Assembly: GCA_025800145.1 (NCBI GenBank)
Contig: JAOXSH010000065.1
Coordinates: 1 to 64,000 of the forward strand
DNA length: 64,000 nt
Source: Cohaesibacter sp.
Lineage (GTDB): Bacteria > Pseudomonadota > Alphaproteobacteria > Rhizobiales > Cohaesibacteraceae
Direction of reading: 5' to 3'
In this document: one piece after another, positions 30,228 to 40,149 of the stretch
Layout of the letters: each line of letters starts with the position of its first letter
Numbering within the stretch: the stretch's first letter is position 1
Position numbers and translations under genes: made by a program
The notes under the pieces: model-generated
Told to the model about the DNA's origin: nothing
What the model saw: only the letters and a program-made list of their open reading frames with translations
The model's database searches: none

Positions 30228-30816
30228 AAACAATCTCGGTATAAATGTCGACCATTTCTTCAATGGAATATTGGCCATCAGGATTATACCAGCCACAGAC
30301 ACCGCTTAACATGGCAATCAAGGCCCGCGCCGAGATCCTGCTATCGGGCATGGACCAGCAACCTTGCTCAATCCCTTGATCAATAATGTCTTTCAAACGC
30401 AATTCATAGCGGCGGCGCAAGGCCACAATCTTGGTATAATTCTCCGCCTTCAAGCTGCGCAATTCCATATTGCCAATAAAGACTTTTTGCTTGCGCGCCG
30501 TATACCAGGTGATGTGATAGCGCACAAAAGCACGCATCGCCTCTTCCGGGTCGTCAATATCGGCCAACGCCTCATCCAACTGCTCATTCAGCTCCAGCAC
30601 AATGGAATGCAGCAACTTGAACAAAAGATCCTGCTTGGAGGCAATATGATTATAAAGAGACCCAGCCTGTATCCCCACTGCCCCCGCCAATTGCCGCAAG
30701 GAAACCGCCTCATATCCATGCTGGTAAATCAGCTCAATCCCGGCTTCATAAATGGCTTTAAGGGTTTTCTCCCCGCTCGATCCCGGTGCTCTGGACATAT
30801 AGTCGTTTCCCTTCAA
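30193..30816 (-). CDS. TetR/AcrR-family transcriptional regulator
   Basis: TLKAIYEAGIELIYQHGYEAVSLRQLAGAVGIQAGSLYNHIASKQDLLFKLL. Confidence 0.93.
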   Translation of the reverse strand: MKGNDYMSRAPGSSGEKTLKAIYEAGIELIYQHGYEAVSLRQLAGAVGIQAGSLYNHIASKQDLLFKLLHSIVLELNEQLDEALADIDDPEEAMRAFVRYHITWYTARKQKVFIGNMELRSLKAENYTKIVALRRRYELRLKDIIDQGIEQGCWSMPDSRISARALIAMLSGVCGWYNPDGQYSIEEMVDIYTEIVFNGLGKSSGAA

Positions 30817-31075
30817 TGGCCCCTATGCCAAAGATGACAGTCAAACAATCACAATCATGGCTTACCCCAGATCACAACATTTGTCAGCCCCTGCATAAAA
30901 TCACAACACCAAGACAATCGGGGCAACCACTTCAGCCCAACAAAATCCTTCATGCTTTTGGTATTATTCACAAAGCGGTGGATTCTCACAGCCCCACCCA
31001 AACCTCGCTTGACAGACAGGATAGGGAACCCTATAAGCCACATCAGCCTCGCTCAAGAGAGCGCATATATGGTCT

Positions 31076-31152
31076 GGCGGAGTAGCTCAGTTGGTTAGAG
31101 CAGCGGAATCATAATCCGCGTGTCGGGGGTTCAAGTCCCTCCTCCGCTACCA
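31076..31152 (+). tRNA. tRNA-Met (anticodon CAT, elongator type), CCA encoded
   Basis: GGCGGAGTAGCTCAGTTGGTTAGAGCAGCGGAATCATAATCCGCGTGTCGGGGGTTCAAGTCCCTCCTCCGCTACCA folds as a cloverleaf. Confidence 0.97.
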
Positions 31153-31342
31153 AAATTTCCAATAAAATCAACAAGTTACAATACAGACCCTGCGCAAGCA
31201 TTTTGTGTTTTTACGCTTTTGCAGTTATTTTTTACAAAAATAGCAGAAGCGCAAATGTGGCGTGGTCTCAGCTTTGACACAGATTTGGATTGCCTTTGGC
31301 ACACCAAATTTGATTTTCTAACGCTTTTGATTTTCTAACACT

Positions 31343-31609
31343 ATGGCAAGATGGGTTTGTCTGTCAGTACCTGACTTAAAAATCCTGAGCTGGCCCTCTC
31401 GCCAAAGAGAGGGGATTGCCAAGAGCAAGAGCAAGAGCAAGAGCAAGGCCAAGACCAAGGCTGCGGGCAAATACAAGCGACGCGCTCCGGTTTCCCAAGA
31501 CAGAGTGGATCAGTTATTCGCGCTAAAGTCACAGGGGGTAAAACCGCCTGATACAGCAAAACAGCTTTCTTTGGGTCGTTCAACGGTTTATCGATTGATA
31601 AAAGAATAA
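31343..31609 (+). pseudogene. C-terminal remnant of a serine recombinase/resolvase
   Basis: KAKTKAAGKYKRRAPVSQDRVDQLFALKSQGVKPPDTAKQLSLGRSTVYRLIKE matches the Hin/Tn3-resolvase C-terminal HTH; no catalytic domain upstream. Confidence 0.75.
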
Positions 31610-31652
31610 GTGATTTGACCCCGGTTCATAAAGGGGTGAAGGGCAGGATGAC

Positions 31653-33446
31653 GTGACAGAGCTGAACTTTAAAGGCAAAGAATTTGTCTACAACCACCAT
31701 TTGTCTGTTCCAATCCGCCCGCTGGAAATGCATGGCGATAAAGGCATTGGCGACCCTTCGCTTGATAGCAACCTGATCATTCAGGGCGACAATTTGCACG
31801 CGCTCAAGGCGCTGTTGCCTATGTATGCGGGCAAGGTGGACTGCATTTTCATCGACCCACCCTATAACACCGGCAATGAAGGCTGGGCCTATAACGACAA
31901 CGTCAACGCCCCGATGATCAAGGAGTGGCTGGCCGCAAACCCTATTGGGATCGATGACGGCCTGCGCCACGACAAATGGTGCGCAATGATGTGGCCAAGG
32001 CTGAAGTTGCTGCATGAGTTGTTGGCTGAGGATGGCATGCTATGCGTTTCCATCGACGACAACGAGACCCACCGGCTTAGGCATTTGCTAGAGGACATAT
32101 TTGGTGTTGACGGTTTCTTGGCAGAGGTAGTTTGGCGATCCGCGGATAGTTCGAACAACGACGCTAAACGGTTCTCGGTGGATCACAACACACTCTACTT
32201 CTTTTCAAAAGATGCCGATTGGATTTCGGCTAAGTTAGATCGGAGGGAAGAGAACAACGCCCACTACACCAACCCTGACGACGACCCCAAGGGGCCTTGG
32301 TTCCCCGGCAACCTGAGCTCACCAAACCCAAGGGATAACCTCCGTTATACCATCCAGCATCCAGACGGCAGAACGCTGGAGCCGCCGTCGAATGGTTGGC
32401 GCTGGAGCGAAGCGCTGATGGATGAAAAACTTGAAAGCGGAGAAGTCACCTTCTCTGAGAGCGAACGGGGCATTCTTCGAAAGACATACCTAGCTGATCA
32501 GGATGGCTTGTCGCCCTCCACGCTTTGGATCGACTTGGACGAAACCGGGCACAATCGAAACGCCAAGTATGAGTTGAAACGATTGTTCCCAGAGTTGCAA
32601 ACCTCTGAGCTATTCCCAACTCCCAAGCCTTCAAAGTTGATCTCCAAAATCTTGCGTGTCCAAGGCAAGCAAGATGCGGTGGTCTTAGATAGCTTCGCTG
32701 GATCAGCAACCACAGCACACGCTGTGCTTCAAGAGAATGCAATAGACGGAGGCAACCGACGCTTCATCCTTGTTGAGATGGAGGACTATGCTCCCAGTGT
32801 CACTTCAGAACGTGTCCGCCGTGTCATCAATGGCTATGACTTCCAAGGTACGCAAAAGACTGAGTTGCTGCGTGAAAAGCTCTCTTGGTCCAAGATCGAC
32901 AAGGCGGACAAGCTGCGCGATCAGGTGACCGCGATTGAAAACCTGCATGGCCATGAGTTCGACAGAATAGCCAAGGCGGTCAAAGACGATCATCTGGTTG
33001 TGACCGGTGAAAAGAAGGTGGCCAACCGCGCCGAGGGGCTGGGTGGTAGCTTCACCTATTGCACCCTTGGTGACCCGATAGAGCTGGACGCAATCCTGAC
33101 CGGCGAAAGCCTGCCGGACTGGAAAGCATTGGGCCGCATCCTCTTCCACATGGCCACCAGCCAGCCGCTGGATGCAGGCACGATGGAGGAAGGGCGGTTT
33201 TATCTCGGCACTCATGCGGGCACCCATGTCTGGCTGATCTACAAGCCCGATCTGGATTGGCTCAAATCGCCCGAGGCAGCACTGAACCTGTCCTTCGCCC
33301 GTGCTGTGGCCAAAGGTGCCCCCGATGACCGGCACATTGTCTTTGCCCCGGCCCGTCATGTCAGCCAGAAGATGCTGGCCGATCAAGGCCTTCCAGTTGA
33401 GTTTGCTCCTCTTCCCTTCGCCCTCTATCGATTGGAGCGTGATTAA
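31653..33446 (+). CDS. mod: Type III restriction-modification DNA methyltransferase (Mod)
   Basis: DCIFIDPPYNTGNEGWAYNDNVN (DPPY) and VVLDSFAGSATTAHAVLQ (FxGxG); immediately upstream of res. Confidence 0.94.
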   Translation: MTELNFKGKEFVYNHHLSVPIRPLEMHGDKGIGDPSLDSNLIIQGDNLHALKALLPMYAGKVDCIFIDPPYNTGNEGWAYNDNVNAPMIKEWLAANPIGIDDGLRHDKWCAMMWPRLKLLHELLAEDGMLCVSIDDNETHRLRHLLEDIFGVDGFLAEVVWRSADSSNNDAKRFSVDHNTLYFFSKDADWISAKLDRREENNAHYTNPDDDPKGPWFPGNLSSPNPRDNLRYTIQHPDGRTLEPPSNGWRWSEALMDEKLESGEVTFSESERGILRKTYLADQDGLSPSTLWIDLDETGHNRNAKYELKRLFPELQTSELFPTPKPSKLISKILRVQGKQDAVVLDSFAGSATTAHAVLQENAIDGGNRRFILVEMEDYAPSVTSERVRRVINGYDFQGTQKTELLREKLSWSKIDKADKLRDQVTAIENLHGHEFDRIAKAVKDDHLVVTGEKKVANRAEGLGGSFTYCTLGDPIELDAILTGESLPDWKALGRILFHMATSQPLDAGTMEEGRFYLGTHAGTHVWLIYKPDLDWLKSPEAALNLSFARAVAKGAPDDRHIVFAPARHVSQKMLADQGLPVEFAPLPFALYRLERD

Positions 33447-36034
33447 TGCGCCAGCTTGACTATCAGGCCCGCGTTCTCGACACGCTGGACACCTATCTGA
33501 AAGAGCTTGCCGACGCCAAAGCCCTTGCAGACCAACAGGAAACGGCGCTAAAGACCTTGGGCGATGCCGCCAAGGGCATGGTCATTCCCGATTTTGCCGA
33601 GGCAGCATGGGGCAAAATGCAGACGGCAGGCAAGCTGCCCGCGTCACGGGCTGATATACCCTTCTCGCCGCGTCATGATGGAACGGGCCGCGTGGTGCCC
33701 AATGTCACGTTGAAGGTGCCCACGGGCGGTGGCAAGACCTATCTGGCAACCAATGGCGTCTCCAAAGTGCTTGCCAAATATCTGGGGCATAACACGGGCT
33801 TTGTCCTGTGGATCGTGCCGAATGAAGCGATCTACACGCAGACGCTCAAGCACCTGAAAGACCGCGAACACCCCTATCGGCAGGTGCTGGACCGCGCATC
33901 GGCCTTTCGCACCAGGATCATGGAAAAGGGTGACCGTCTGAATGCCGTGGATGTAGAGACACATCTTTGCGTCATGGTGTTGATGCTGCAATCGGGCAAC
34001 CGTGAGAACAAGGAAACCCTGCGCATGTTCCGCGACCGGGGCGATGTGCACGGGTTCTTCCCACCAGAAGGCGAGCAACAGGCGCACAGGAAAGCGTTTA
34101 AGCAGACGCCCAACTTGGACGGCTACAAGGACGATCTTTACCCGATGGTAAAGGATAGCCTTGGCAATGCCCTTCGCGTGATCCGGCCTGTGGTGGTGAT
34201 GGATGAAGGGCAGAAAGCAACCTCGCAACTGGCCTATGACACGCTTTACGGTTTCAATCCGTGCTTTGTTCTGGAACTGACGGCAACCCCCAAGGATGTG
34301 AAGGCGACCAATACGAAACCCGCACGGTTCGCCAATCTGTTGGTCGAGGTCATGGGCCGCGAACTTCATCAAGAAGAGATGATCAAGATGCCCCTGAACC
34401 TTGACCCAAGGCAGGGCACTGATTGGCGCACAACGCTGACAGCAGGCTTGGACAAGCTCAATGAGCTGGACGCTACGGCACGCGCCTTCACCGCCGAGAA
34501 AGGCCCCACGCGATACATACGACCCATCATGCTGGTGCAGGTGGAGCGAACCGGCAAAGAACAACGCGACGGTGAACATATCCACTCTGAGGATGTGAAA
34601 GAATGGTTGCTGACGGCGGGGCTGGATGAAGCCGAGATAGCGATTAAGACCGCAGAAAAGAACGACCTTAACCAGCCTGAGAACCTGGACCTTCTGAGTG
34701 ACAAGAACCGCGTGCGCGTGATTGTCACCAAGTCCGCGCTTCAGGAAGGCTGGGACTGCCCGTTTGCCTATGTCCTGTGTTCCCTGTCGGCGTCTTCCAA
34801 TCTGTCGGCCATGACCCAACTTGTTGGCCGCATCCTGCGCCAGCCACATGCGCTCAAGACTGGCGTTGATCCGCTGGATGAATGCTATGTCATCACCCAC
34901 CATGCGGACACCGCCGTCGTTGTGGCATCCATCAAGAAGGGATTAGAGGCCGATGGCCTAGGGGACATGGTTCTGGCCGTCTCAGGCGATACAGGGGCCA
35001 CTCCGCGCGTCGCGCGGGCTATCAAACGCCGTCCAGAGTTCGAGAAGCTGGACATCTTCTTGCCCAAAGTGCTTTGGCTGGGCGATGGAGAGCCGCGCGA
35101 GTTTGAATATGAAACCGACCTGTTGGCGCGGCTTGACTGGCGTGGCTACGATCCAACCCCCACCGCCCGGCGCGTTCCTGAGAACCCGATAGCCGCCATA
35201 TCGCAGCTTCAACGGATCAGTTTGGCCAATGATGGTGATGAGTTGCTTGAGAACAAGCCGGTTGCAGCAAGCCACGAGGCCGTCACCTTTGATCCATCCT
35301 ACGTTGCACGGGTGATATCAGACCTTGTGCCAAACCCGTTCGTCGCACGGTCCATCGTGGCCGATCTGTTGACGGCCTTGCAGGCCCGTGGCTTCGATGA
35401 CGCCAAAATAGGCACCGCGACCGGCATCATCATCAGCTTGTTACGTGAAGACTTGGACAAAGAGCGTCTGGCACGCTCTGAGGCGCAGTTTAAAGATGAT
35501 CTATCCAGCGGCCTGATCCACTTCCGCCTTCGTATCGATGGCCAGAACTGGCATATGCCCAAGACGATCACAACAACCGAACCAGAAGGCGCTGACATGC
35601 TGGCAAACAAGAACGGTCTACCACTTGAGCGGAACCTATTTGCCCCGGTCTACAAGGCGGAACTGAACGAAGATGAGCAGCGGGTTGCGGTTATGCTGGA
35701 TGACGCATCCACGCTCAAATGGTGGCACCGCAACGCGGTCGGGGCCTATGGCCTTCAGGGCTGGCGGCGTGGGCGGATTTATCCTGACTTCCTGTTCGCC
35801 GTTAAACGTGCCGGTGAAGATGGTGAGGTCATCGCTTTGGAGACCAAGGGTGATCACCTTCAGAATGAAGACACAGACTATAAAAGTGCTTTGCTGCAAG
35901 CTTTGACGGATGGTTTCGCGTGGGACAACACGACGCCCGTGGGCCAGTTAGAGCTGACCAACACAGGGGAAACCATGCGCTGCGACCTGATATTGATGAA
36001 AGACATCAAGGCCGATCTGCCGGGCCTACTATAG
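33446..36034 (+). CDS. res: Type III restriction endonuclease subunit (Res, helicase/nuclease)
   Basis: LKVPTGGGKTYLATNG Walker A, VVMDEGQK, SALQEGWDCPFAYVLCSL, QLVGRILRQP, and C-terminal PD..K nuclease-like IYPDFLF...ALETKGDHL. Overlaps the mod stop. Confidence 0.94.
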   Translation: MRQLDYQARVLDTLDTYLKELADAKALADQQETALKTLGDAAKGMVIPDFAEAAWGKMQTAGKLPASRADIPFSPRHDGTGRVVPNVTLKVPTGGGKTYLATNGVSKVLAKYLGHNTGFVLWIVPNEAIYTQTLKHLKDREHPYRQVLDRASAFRTRIMEKGDRLNAVDVETHLCVMVLMLQSGNRENKETLRMFRDRGDVHGFFPPEGEQQAHRKAFKQTPNLDGYKDDLYPMVKDSLGNALRVIRPVVVMDEGQKATSQLAYDTLYGFNPCFVLELTATPKDVKATNTKPARFANLLVEVMGRELHQEEMIKMPLNLDPRQGTDWRTTLTAGLDKLNELDATARAFTAEKGPTRYIRPIMLVQVERTGKEQRDGEHIHSEDVKEWLLTAGLDEAEIAIKTAEKNDLNQPENLDLLSDKNRVRVIVTKSALQEGWDCPFAYVLCSLSASSNLSAMTQLVGRILRQPHALKTGVDPLDECYVITHHADTAVVVASIKKGLEADGLGDMVLAVSGDTGATPRVARAIKRRPEFEKLDIFLPKVLWLGDGEPREFEYETDLLARLDWRGYDPTPTARRVPENPIAAISQLQRISLANDGDELLENKPVAASHEAVTFDPSYVARVISDLVPNPFVARSIVADLLTALQARGFDDAKIGTATGIIISLLREDLDKERLARSEAQFKDDLSSGLIHFRLRIDGQNWHMPKTITTTEPEGADMLANKNGLPLERNLFAPVYKAELNEDEQRVAVMLDDASTLKWWHRNAVGAYGLQGWRRGRIYPDFLFAVKRAGEDGEVIALETKGDHLQNEDTDYKSALLQALTDGFAWDNTTPVGQLELTNTGETMRCDLILMKDIKADLPGLL

Positions 36035-36138
36035 GGATAGTATGGAGAGCGCACCAAACTTATACCGTTGGTATTAGAGCCTGATGTAAAAGTCCTGAGC
36101 CAGCTATCACACTTGCATAGCATTAGGACATAAACAAA

Positions 36139-38418
36139 TCAGGCAATGCGCAGGCCATTGGGAGCGGATTTGGGCACAAGGTGATGGGCCTCAACAGGCT
36201 TGGAGAAATAATAGCCCTGAATGTCATCACATCCAAGATTGGACAACAACTCAAGCTGTTCCTTGGTTTCCACCCCTTCTGCCAAAACTTTCAGGCCAAG
36301 GCTGTGCCCCATGGCAATAATAGCAGAAATAATGGCCGTCGCGCTTTTATCGCTCAGAATATCCCGGATGAAACTGCGATCAATCTTGAGCGTATCAATG
36401 GGGAAATGGCGCAGATAATTCATAGAGGAATAAGCAACCCCAAAATCATCAATAGACAAAGAAAAGCCAAGCTCTTTTAACCGTGTTAGCAATTTGGCTG
36501 AATAAGCCGGATCTTCCATCAGCCATGTCTCGGTAATTTCAAATTCAATCCGTTTCGGATCAACACCACTGACTTGCAGCAAATTTTCCAGATCATACAT
36601 AAAGCCAGCCGCCATCAACTGACGCCCGGACAAATTGATCGAAACAATTTCTGGTGCCTGATCCACTGACTGCCAGATAGAGAGTTGCTGAAACACCGAT
36701 TTCAGAACAAAATGACCCAATTCACAAATCTGACCGGTTTCTTCTGCAATGGGAATGAATTGTGCAGGACTGATAACGGTCTCACCATCCAGACGCCAGC
36801 GCAACAAGGCCTCCGCTCCCACCATCTGACCATCGCGAGCAGAATGCTTGGATTGATAGACCATGAAAAATTGGTCTTTCTTCAATCCCTTATTCATCAG
36901 CATCATCAAGGTTGCTTCATTGTCAGCCTTTTCGCACAAGGCATCATGGAAAAATTCAAAGCGATTTCGACCCTGCGCTTTCGCATGATAAGTCGCCAAA
37001 TCAGCATTGCGCAAAAGCCCTTTGATATCCTCTCCATGCTCAGGATAAAGCGCAATCCCAACTGAAGCGGAAATCGAAATCGTCTGCCCCTCAATATCGT
37101 AAGGCTTGGCAAGAGAGGATAAAATATCGCGCGCAATCTCGCTCGATTGAGCAACAACATCGACATCTATGCCTTTGGGCTGAAACACAACAGCAAATTC
37201 GTCTCCCCCCAAACGGGCGGCATAAGCCTTACCTCCCGTGCAAATGCGCAAACGATCCGCCGTCATACGCAGCAAAATATCCCCCGATGCATGACCCATA
37301 CGATCATTGACAGCCTTAAAGCCGTCCAGATCCATGAATAAAAGAGCAAAGCGGGCGTCTTGATCGCGCTGCTCACTCAAAACCTGCTTCAGCTTATCCT
37401 GAAAATGCGTACGGTTGGGCAAATCCGTGCCCATATCATAATAAGCAAGGCGCTTGATACGCTGCTCGGCATATTTGCGTTCGGAAATATCCGAAAAGAT
37501 CATAATATAATGCTTATTCTCGCCGGTTGCCGGATCAACAACCCCTTTGAGCGTGCAATCGACGGGAAAGACATTGCCATTTTTGGGTTTGACCAACAAT
37601 TCCCCGGACCAAAAGCCCGTTTTCAAAAGTTCAATCGTCAATTTCCGATAAAAGTCATCGGCTTCCCAATCAGAACGAAGCAAAAAAATATGCTGACCAC
37701 GGGCTTCCTCTTCCGTCCAGCCTGTCATTGTCTCAAATGTGCGATTGGCTTTGATAATATGCCAGTCATTGCGCACAATCAGCACGATATCATGGCTATT
37801 TTGAAAAACACTCGAAGACAGCCGCAATTCCTGCTCAATCAAAGAGCGCTCCAATTCATGGGAAATACGATCCGCAAAAAGCTGCAAAAGAGGATAATTC
37901 CAGTCATCAAGCTCCATAGGCTCGGTGTCGCAAATCACCACAAGCCCAATAGCCTCTCCTTTGCTGTTTTTGAGAACCGACCCATAATAGCTTTGCAGGC
38001 CCATCTCGACCAGCAAGTCATCGTCAGGATATTGATGCAGCAACCCGGAGGCAACATAAAGCTCACCCCTTTTGAGCACCTGCTGGCAGGGCGAGCCACA
38101 GAGCGGATACACCATATTGTCGCTCATCTGCCCATCCGCAAAGCACGAAATGGTCTGAATATGGCTCATGCCGCTCATATCCTGCAACATACCAATAAAG
38201 GCATAGCGACTGCCATAAGCTGTTGAAATCTGTTCAATACAGCGACGAAGGAAAACATCTTTTGTCTGACTGGGGACGGAAATGGCCAACAAGGCCTGAA
38301 AAGCCCGCTGAAATTTGTCATTCTTAACCAGAAGCGAGCGATCCGATGCCAAAAGCTCAGACATGGGAAATATCCGCTCTGATGCTGGTTTTGAATCGTC
38401 AAATGCCATTCTGATCAC
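36139..38418 (-). CDS. GAF/PAS-GGDEF-EAL cyclic-di-GMP signalling protein
   Basis: RLGGDEFAVVF (GGDEF), GAEALLRW (EAL variant), DDFGVAYSSMNYL, PAS region SSVFQNSHDIVLIVRNDW. Confidence 0.93.
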   Translation of the reverse strand: MIRMAFDDSKPASERIFPMSELLASDRSLLVKNDKFQRAFQALLAISVPSQTKDVFLRRCIEQISTAYGSRYAFIGMLQDMSGMSHIQTISCFADGQMSDNMVYPLCGSPCQQVLKRGELYVASGLLHQYPDDDLLVEMGLQSYYGSVLKNSKGEAIGLVVICDTEPMELDDWNYPLLQLFADRISHELERSLIEQELRLSSSVFQNSHDIVLIVRNDWHIIKANRTFETMTGWTEEEARGQHIFLLRSDWEADDFYRKLTIELLKTGFWSGELLVKPKNGNVFPVDCTLKGVVDPATGENKHYIMIFSDISERKYAEQRIKRLAYYDMGTDLPNRTHFQDKLKQVLSEQRDQDARFALLFMDLDGFKAVNDRMGHASGDILLRMTADRLRICTGGKAYAARLGGDEFAVVFQPKGIDVDVVAQSSEIARDILSSLAKPYDIEGQTISISASVGIALYPEHGEDIKGLLRNADLATYHAKAQGRNRFEFFHDALCEKADNEATLMMLMNKGLKKDQFFMVYQSKHSARDGQMVGAEALLRWRLDGETVISPAQFIPIAEETGQICELGHFVLKSVFQQLSIWQSVDQAPEIVSINLSGRQLMAAGFMYDLENLLQVSGVDPKRIEFEITETWLMEDPAYSAKLLTRLKELGFSLSIDDFGVAYSSMNYLRHFPIDTLKIDRSFIRDILSDKSATAIISAIIAMGHSLGLKVLAEGVETKEQLELLSNLGCDDIQGYYFSKPVEAHHLVPKSAPNGLRIA

Positions 38419-38612
38419 TCACCCGAATATAGCTAGGCTCAGGTCTCATTCATGTCAAATAAACTACAAGGTCTTGCGCGCTACAGTGAAGAGAAAATCT
38501 TAAAAAACCGGAACTCAGACGAAATTAAAACGAAATTTGGTCCAAAATCAGGTGAAATTGTTCAAGATCAGTCAAAATAAACCATAAATAATACAAAACC
38601 GATCAAACTCCT

Positions 38613-38662
38613 CTTGGTGCCTGATTTACAATCTTGATAAGACTTTTAAATCAGGCACCAAG
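38613..38662. repeat. Family D palindrome (CTTGGTGCCTGATTTA...TAAATCAGGCACCAAG)
   Basis: 16-bp perfect arms, upstream of pyrC. Confidence 0.85.
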
Positions 38663-38803
38663 AATCATCATCTTCCTGCATTCTTTCGCAAAGAACCAAG
38701 CAAGCCAACAAAACCAGCCTCTGGCGCATTTGCCGGTTGTTTTTCACTGCCACTCGCCGTAAGAAAAACAAACATTTCAGGACCATTTCACAGGAGTAGC
38801 ACA

Positions 38804-39853
38804 ATGGTGAGCGAGCTAACAATCCAACGCCCAAACGACATGCATCTGCATTTGCGCGATGGCGATATGCTCAAGGCTGTTACCCCGCACACCAGCGCCG
38901 ATTTTGGTCGCGCCATCATCATGCCCAATCTGGTGCCTCCGGTCACCCGAACAGACCATGCCCGCGCCTATCATCAGCGCATTATGGCAGCAGTGCCCAA
39001 AGGCCATGCCTTTGACCCAATGATGACCCTTTATCTGACAGAAACAACAGATATAGACGATCTCGTCAATGGCGTGAAAGAAGGGCTGATCAAGGCCGTG
39101 AAACTCTATCCGGCAGGGGCAACGACGAATTCCGACAGCGGCGTGCGGGACGTAACAAAGATTATGCCCGTTCTGGAAAAAATGGCCGAAATCAACTTGC
39201 CCTTGCTGGTACATGGTGAAGTCACCACCCATGAAATCGATATTTTTGATCGGGAAAAAGTCTTTATCGAAACGGTACTGGATCCCCTGCGCCAGGCATT
39301 GCCAGACTTGCGCGTGGTCATGGAACATATCACCACAAAAGACGGGGCAGACTATGCCGCAGCGGGCAATGAAAATCTCGCCGCCACCATCACAACCCAT
39401 CATTTGATCATCAACCGCAATCACATTCTGGTCGGCGGCATCAAGCCCCATTATTATTGCCTGCCGGTTGCCAAGCGCGAAGAGCATCGCCTTGCCTTGC
39501 GCAAAGCCGCAACCTCTGGCGATCCTCGCTTTTTCCTTGGCACAGATTCCGCCCCCCACACCACATCAACCAAGGAAAATGCCTGCGGTTGCGCCGGTAT
39601 CTATTCCTCACTCAATACCATGAGCTGCCTGACGGAAGTCTTTGAACAGGAAAAAGCCCTCGACAAACTCGAAGCTTTTGCGTCCCTCAATGGGGCCGCT
39701 TTCTATGGCCTAGCCCCCAATCCTCAAAAAATGCGCCTTGTCAAACAGCAAGAACCGGTCTCATATCCCGCCACCATTGAAGTCGGCAATGAGACTGTCA
39801 CAACCTTCGACCCCGGCTACCCCCTGCACTGGCGCGTGGAAAATCTCGATTAG
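38804..39853 (+). CDS. pyrC: Dihydroorotase
   Basis: [58 protein letters not shown]. Confidence 0.96.
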   Translation: MVSELTIQRPNDMHLHLRDGDMLKAVTPHTSADFGRAIIMPNLVPPVTRTDHARAYHQRIMAAVPKGHAFDPMMTLYLTETTDIDDLVNGVKEGLIKAVKLYPAGATTNSDSGVRDVTKIMPVLEKMAEINLPLLVHGEVTTHEIDIFDREKVFIETVLDPLRQALPDLRVVMEHITTKDGADYAAAGNENLAATITTHHLIINRNHILVGGIKPHYYCLPVAKREEHRLALRKAATSGDPRFFLGTDSAPHTTSTKENACGCAGIYSSLNTMSCLTEVFEQEKALDKLEAFASLNGAAFYGLAPNPQKMRLVKQQEPVSYPATIEVGNETVTTFDPGYPLHWRVENLD

Positions 39854-39991
39854 CACTACAGTTGCGTATTTATTCAAAATGCTCTAGGACGCAGGCTGAT
39901 AACCTGCCAATAAAATAAAAAACAGATTGAAATACAGGGCCGAGATTCGTACAAGAAAGCTCGGCATATCAAATCACATATGCCAAAGGCT

Positions 39992-40068
39992 GGCCCCTTA
40001 GCTCAGTTGGATAGAGCAGCTGACTTCTAATCAGCAGGTCGAGGGTTCGAATCCTTCAGGGGTCGCCA
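39992..40068 (+). tRNA. tRNA-Arg (anticodon TCT), CCA encoded
   Basis: GGCCCCTTAGCTCAGTTGGATAGAGCAGCTGACTTCTAATCAGCAGGTCGAGGGTTCGAATCCTTCAGGGGTCGCCA. Confidence 0.96.
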
Positions 40069-40149
40069 TTTTTGCACAATTCGCATCTGCACAATCAAAA
40101 GGCAGCCCATTGATATGAGCCGCCTTTGTTATCTTTTATGCCGTTGGTA

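Noticed and set aside
33644-34903. 419-aa minus-strand ORF
   Set aside because: Antisense to the type III res gene, which has clear helicase motifs; no domain-like sequence in the translation.
36034-36140. tRNA-Met 3'-end duplication as an attR for the R-M island
   Set aside because: No copy of the tRNA 3' end (TTCAAGTCCCTCCTCCGCTACCA) found near the right end of res; classical tRNA-site integrase insertion is not supported.
37360-38226. 288-aa plus-strand ORF
   Set aside because: Antisense to the GGDEF/EAL gene.
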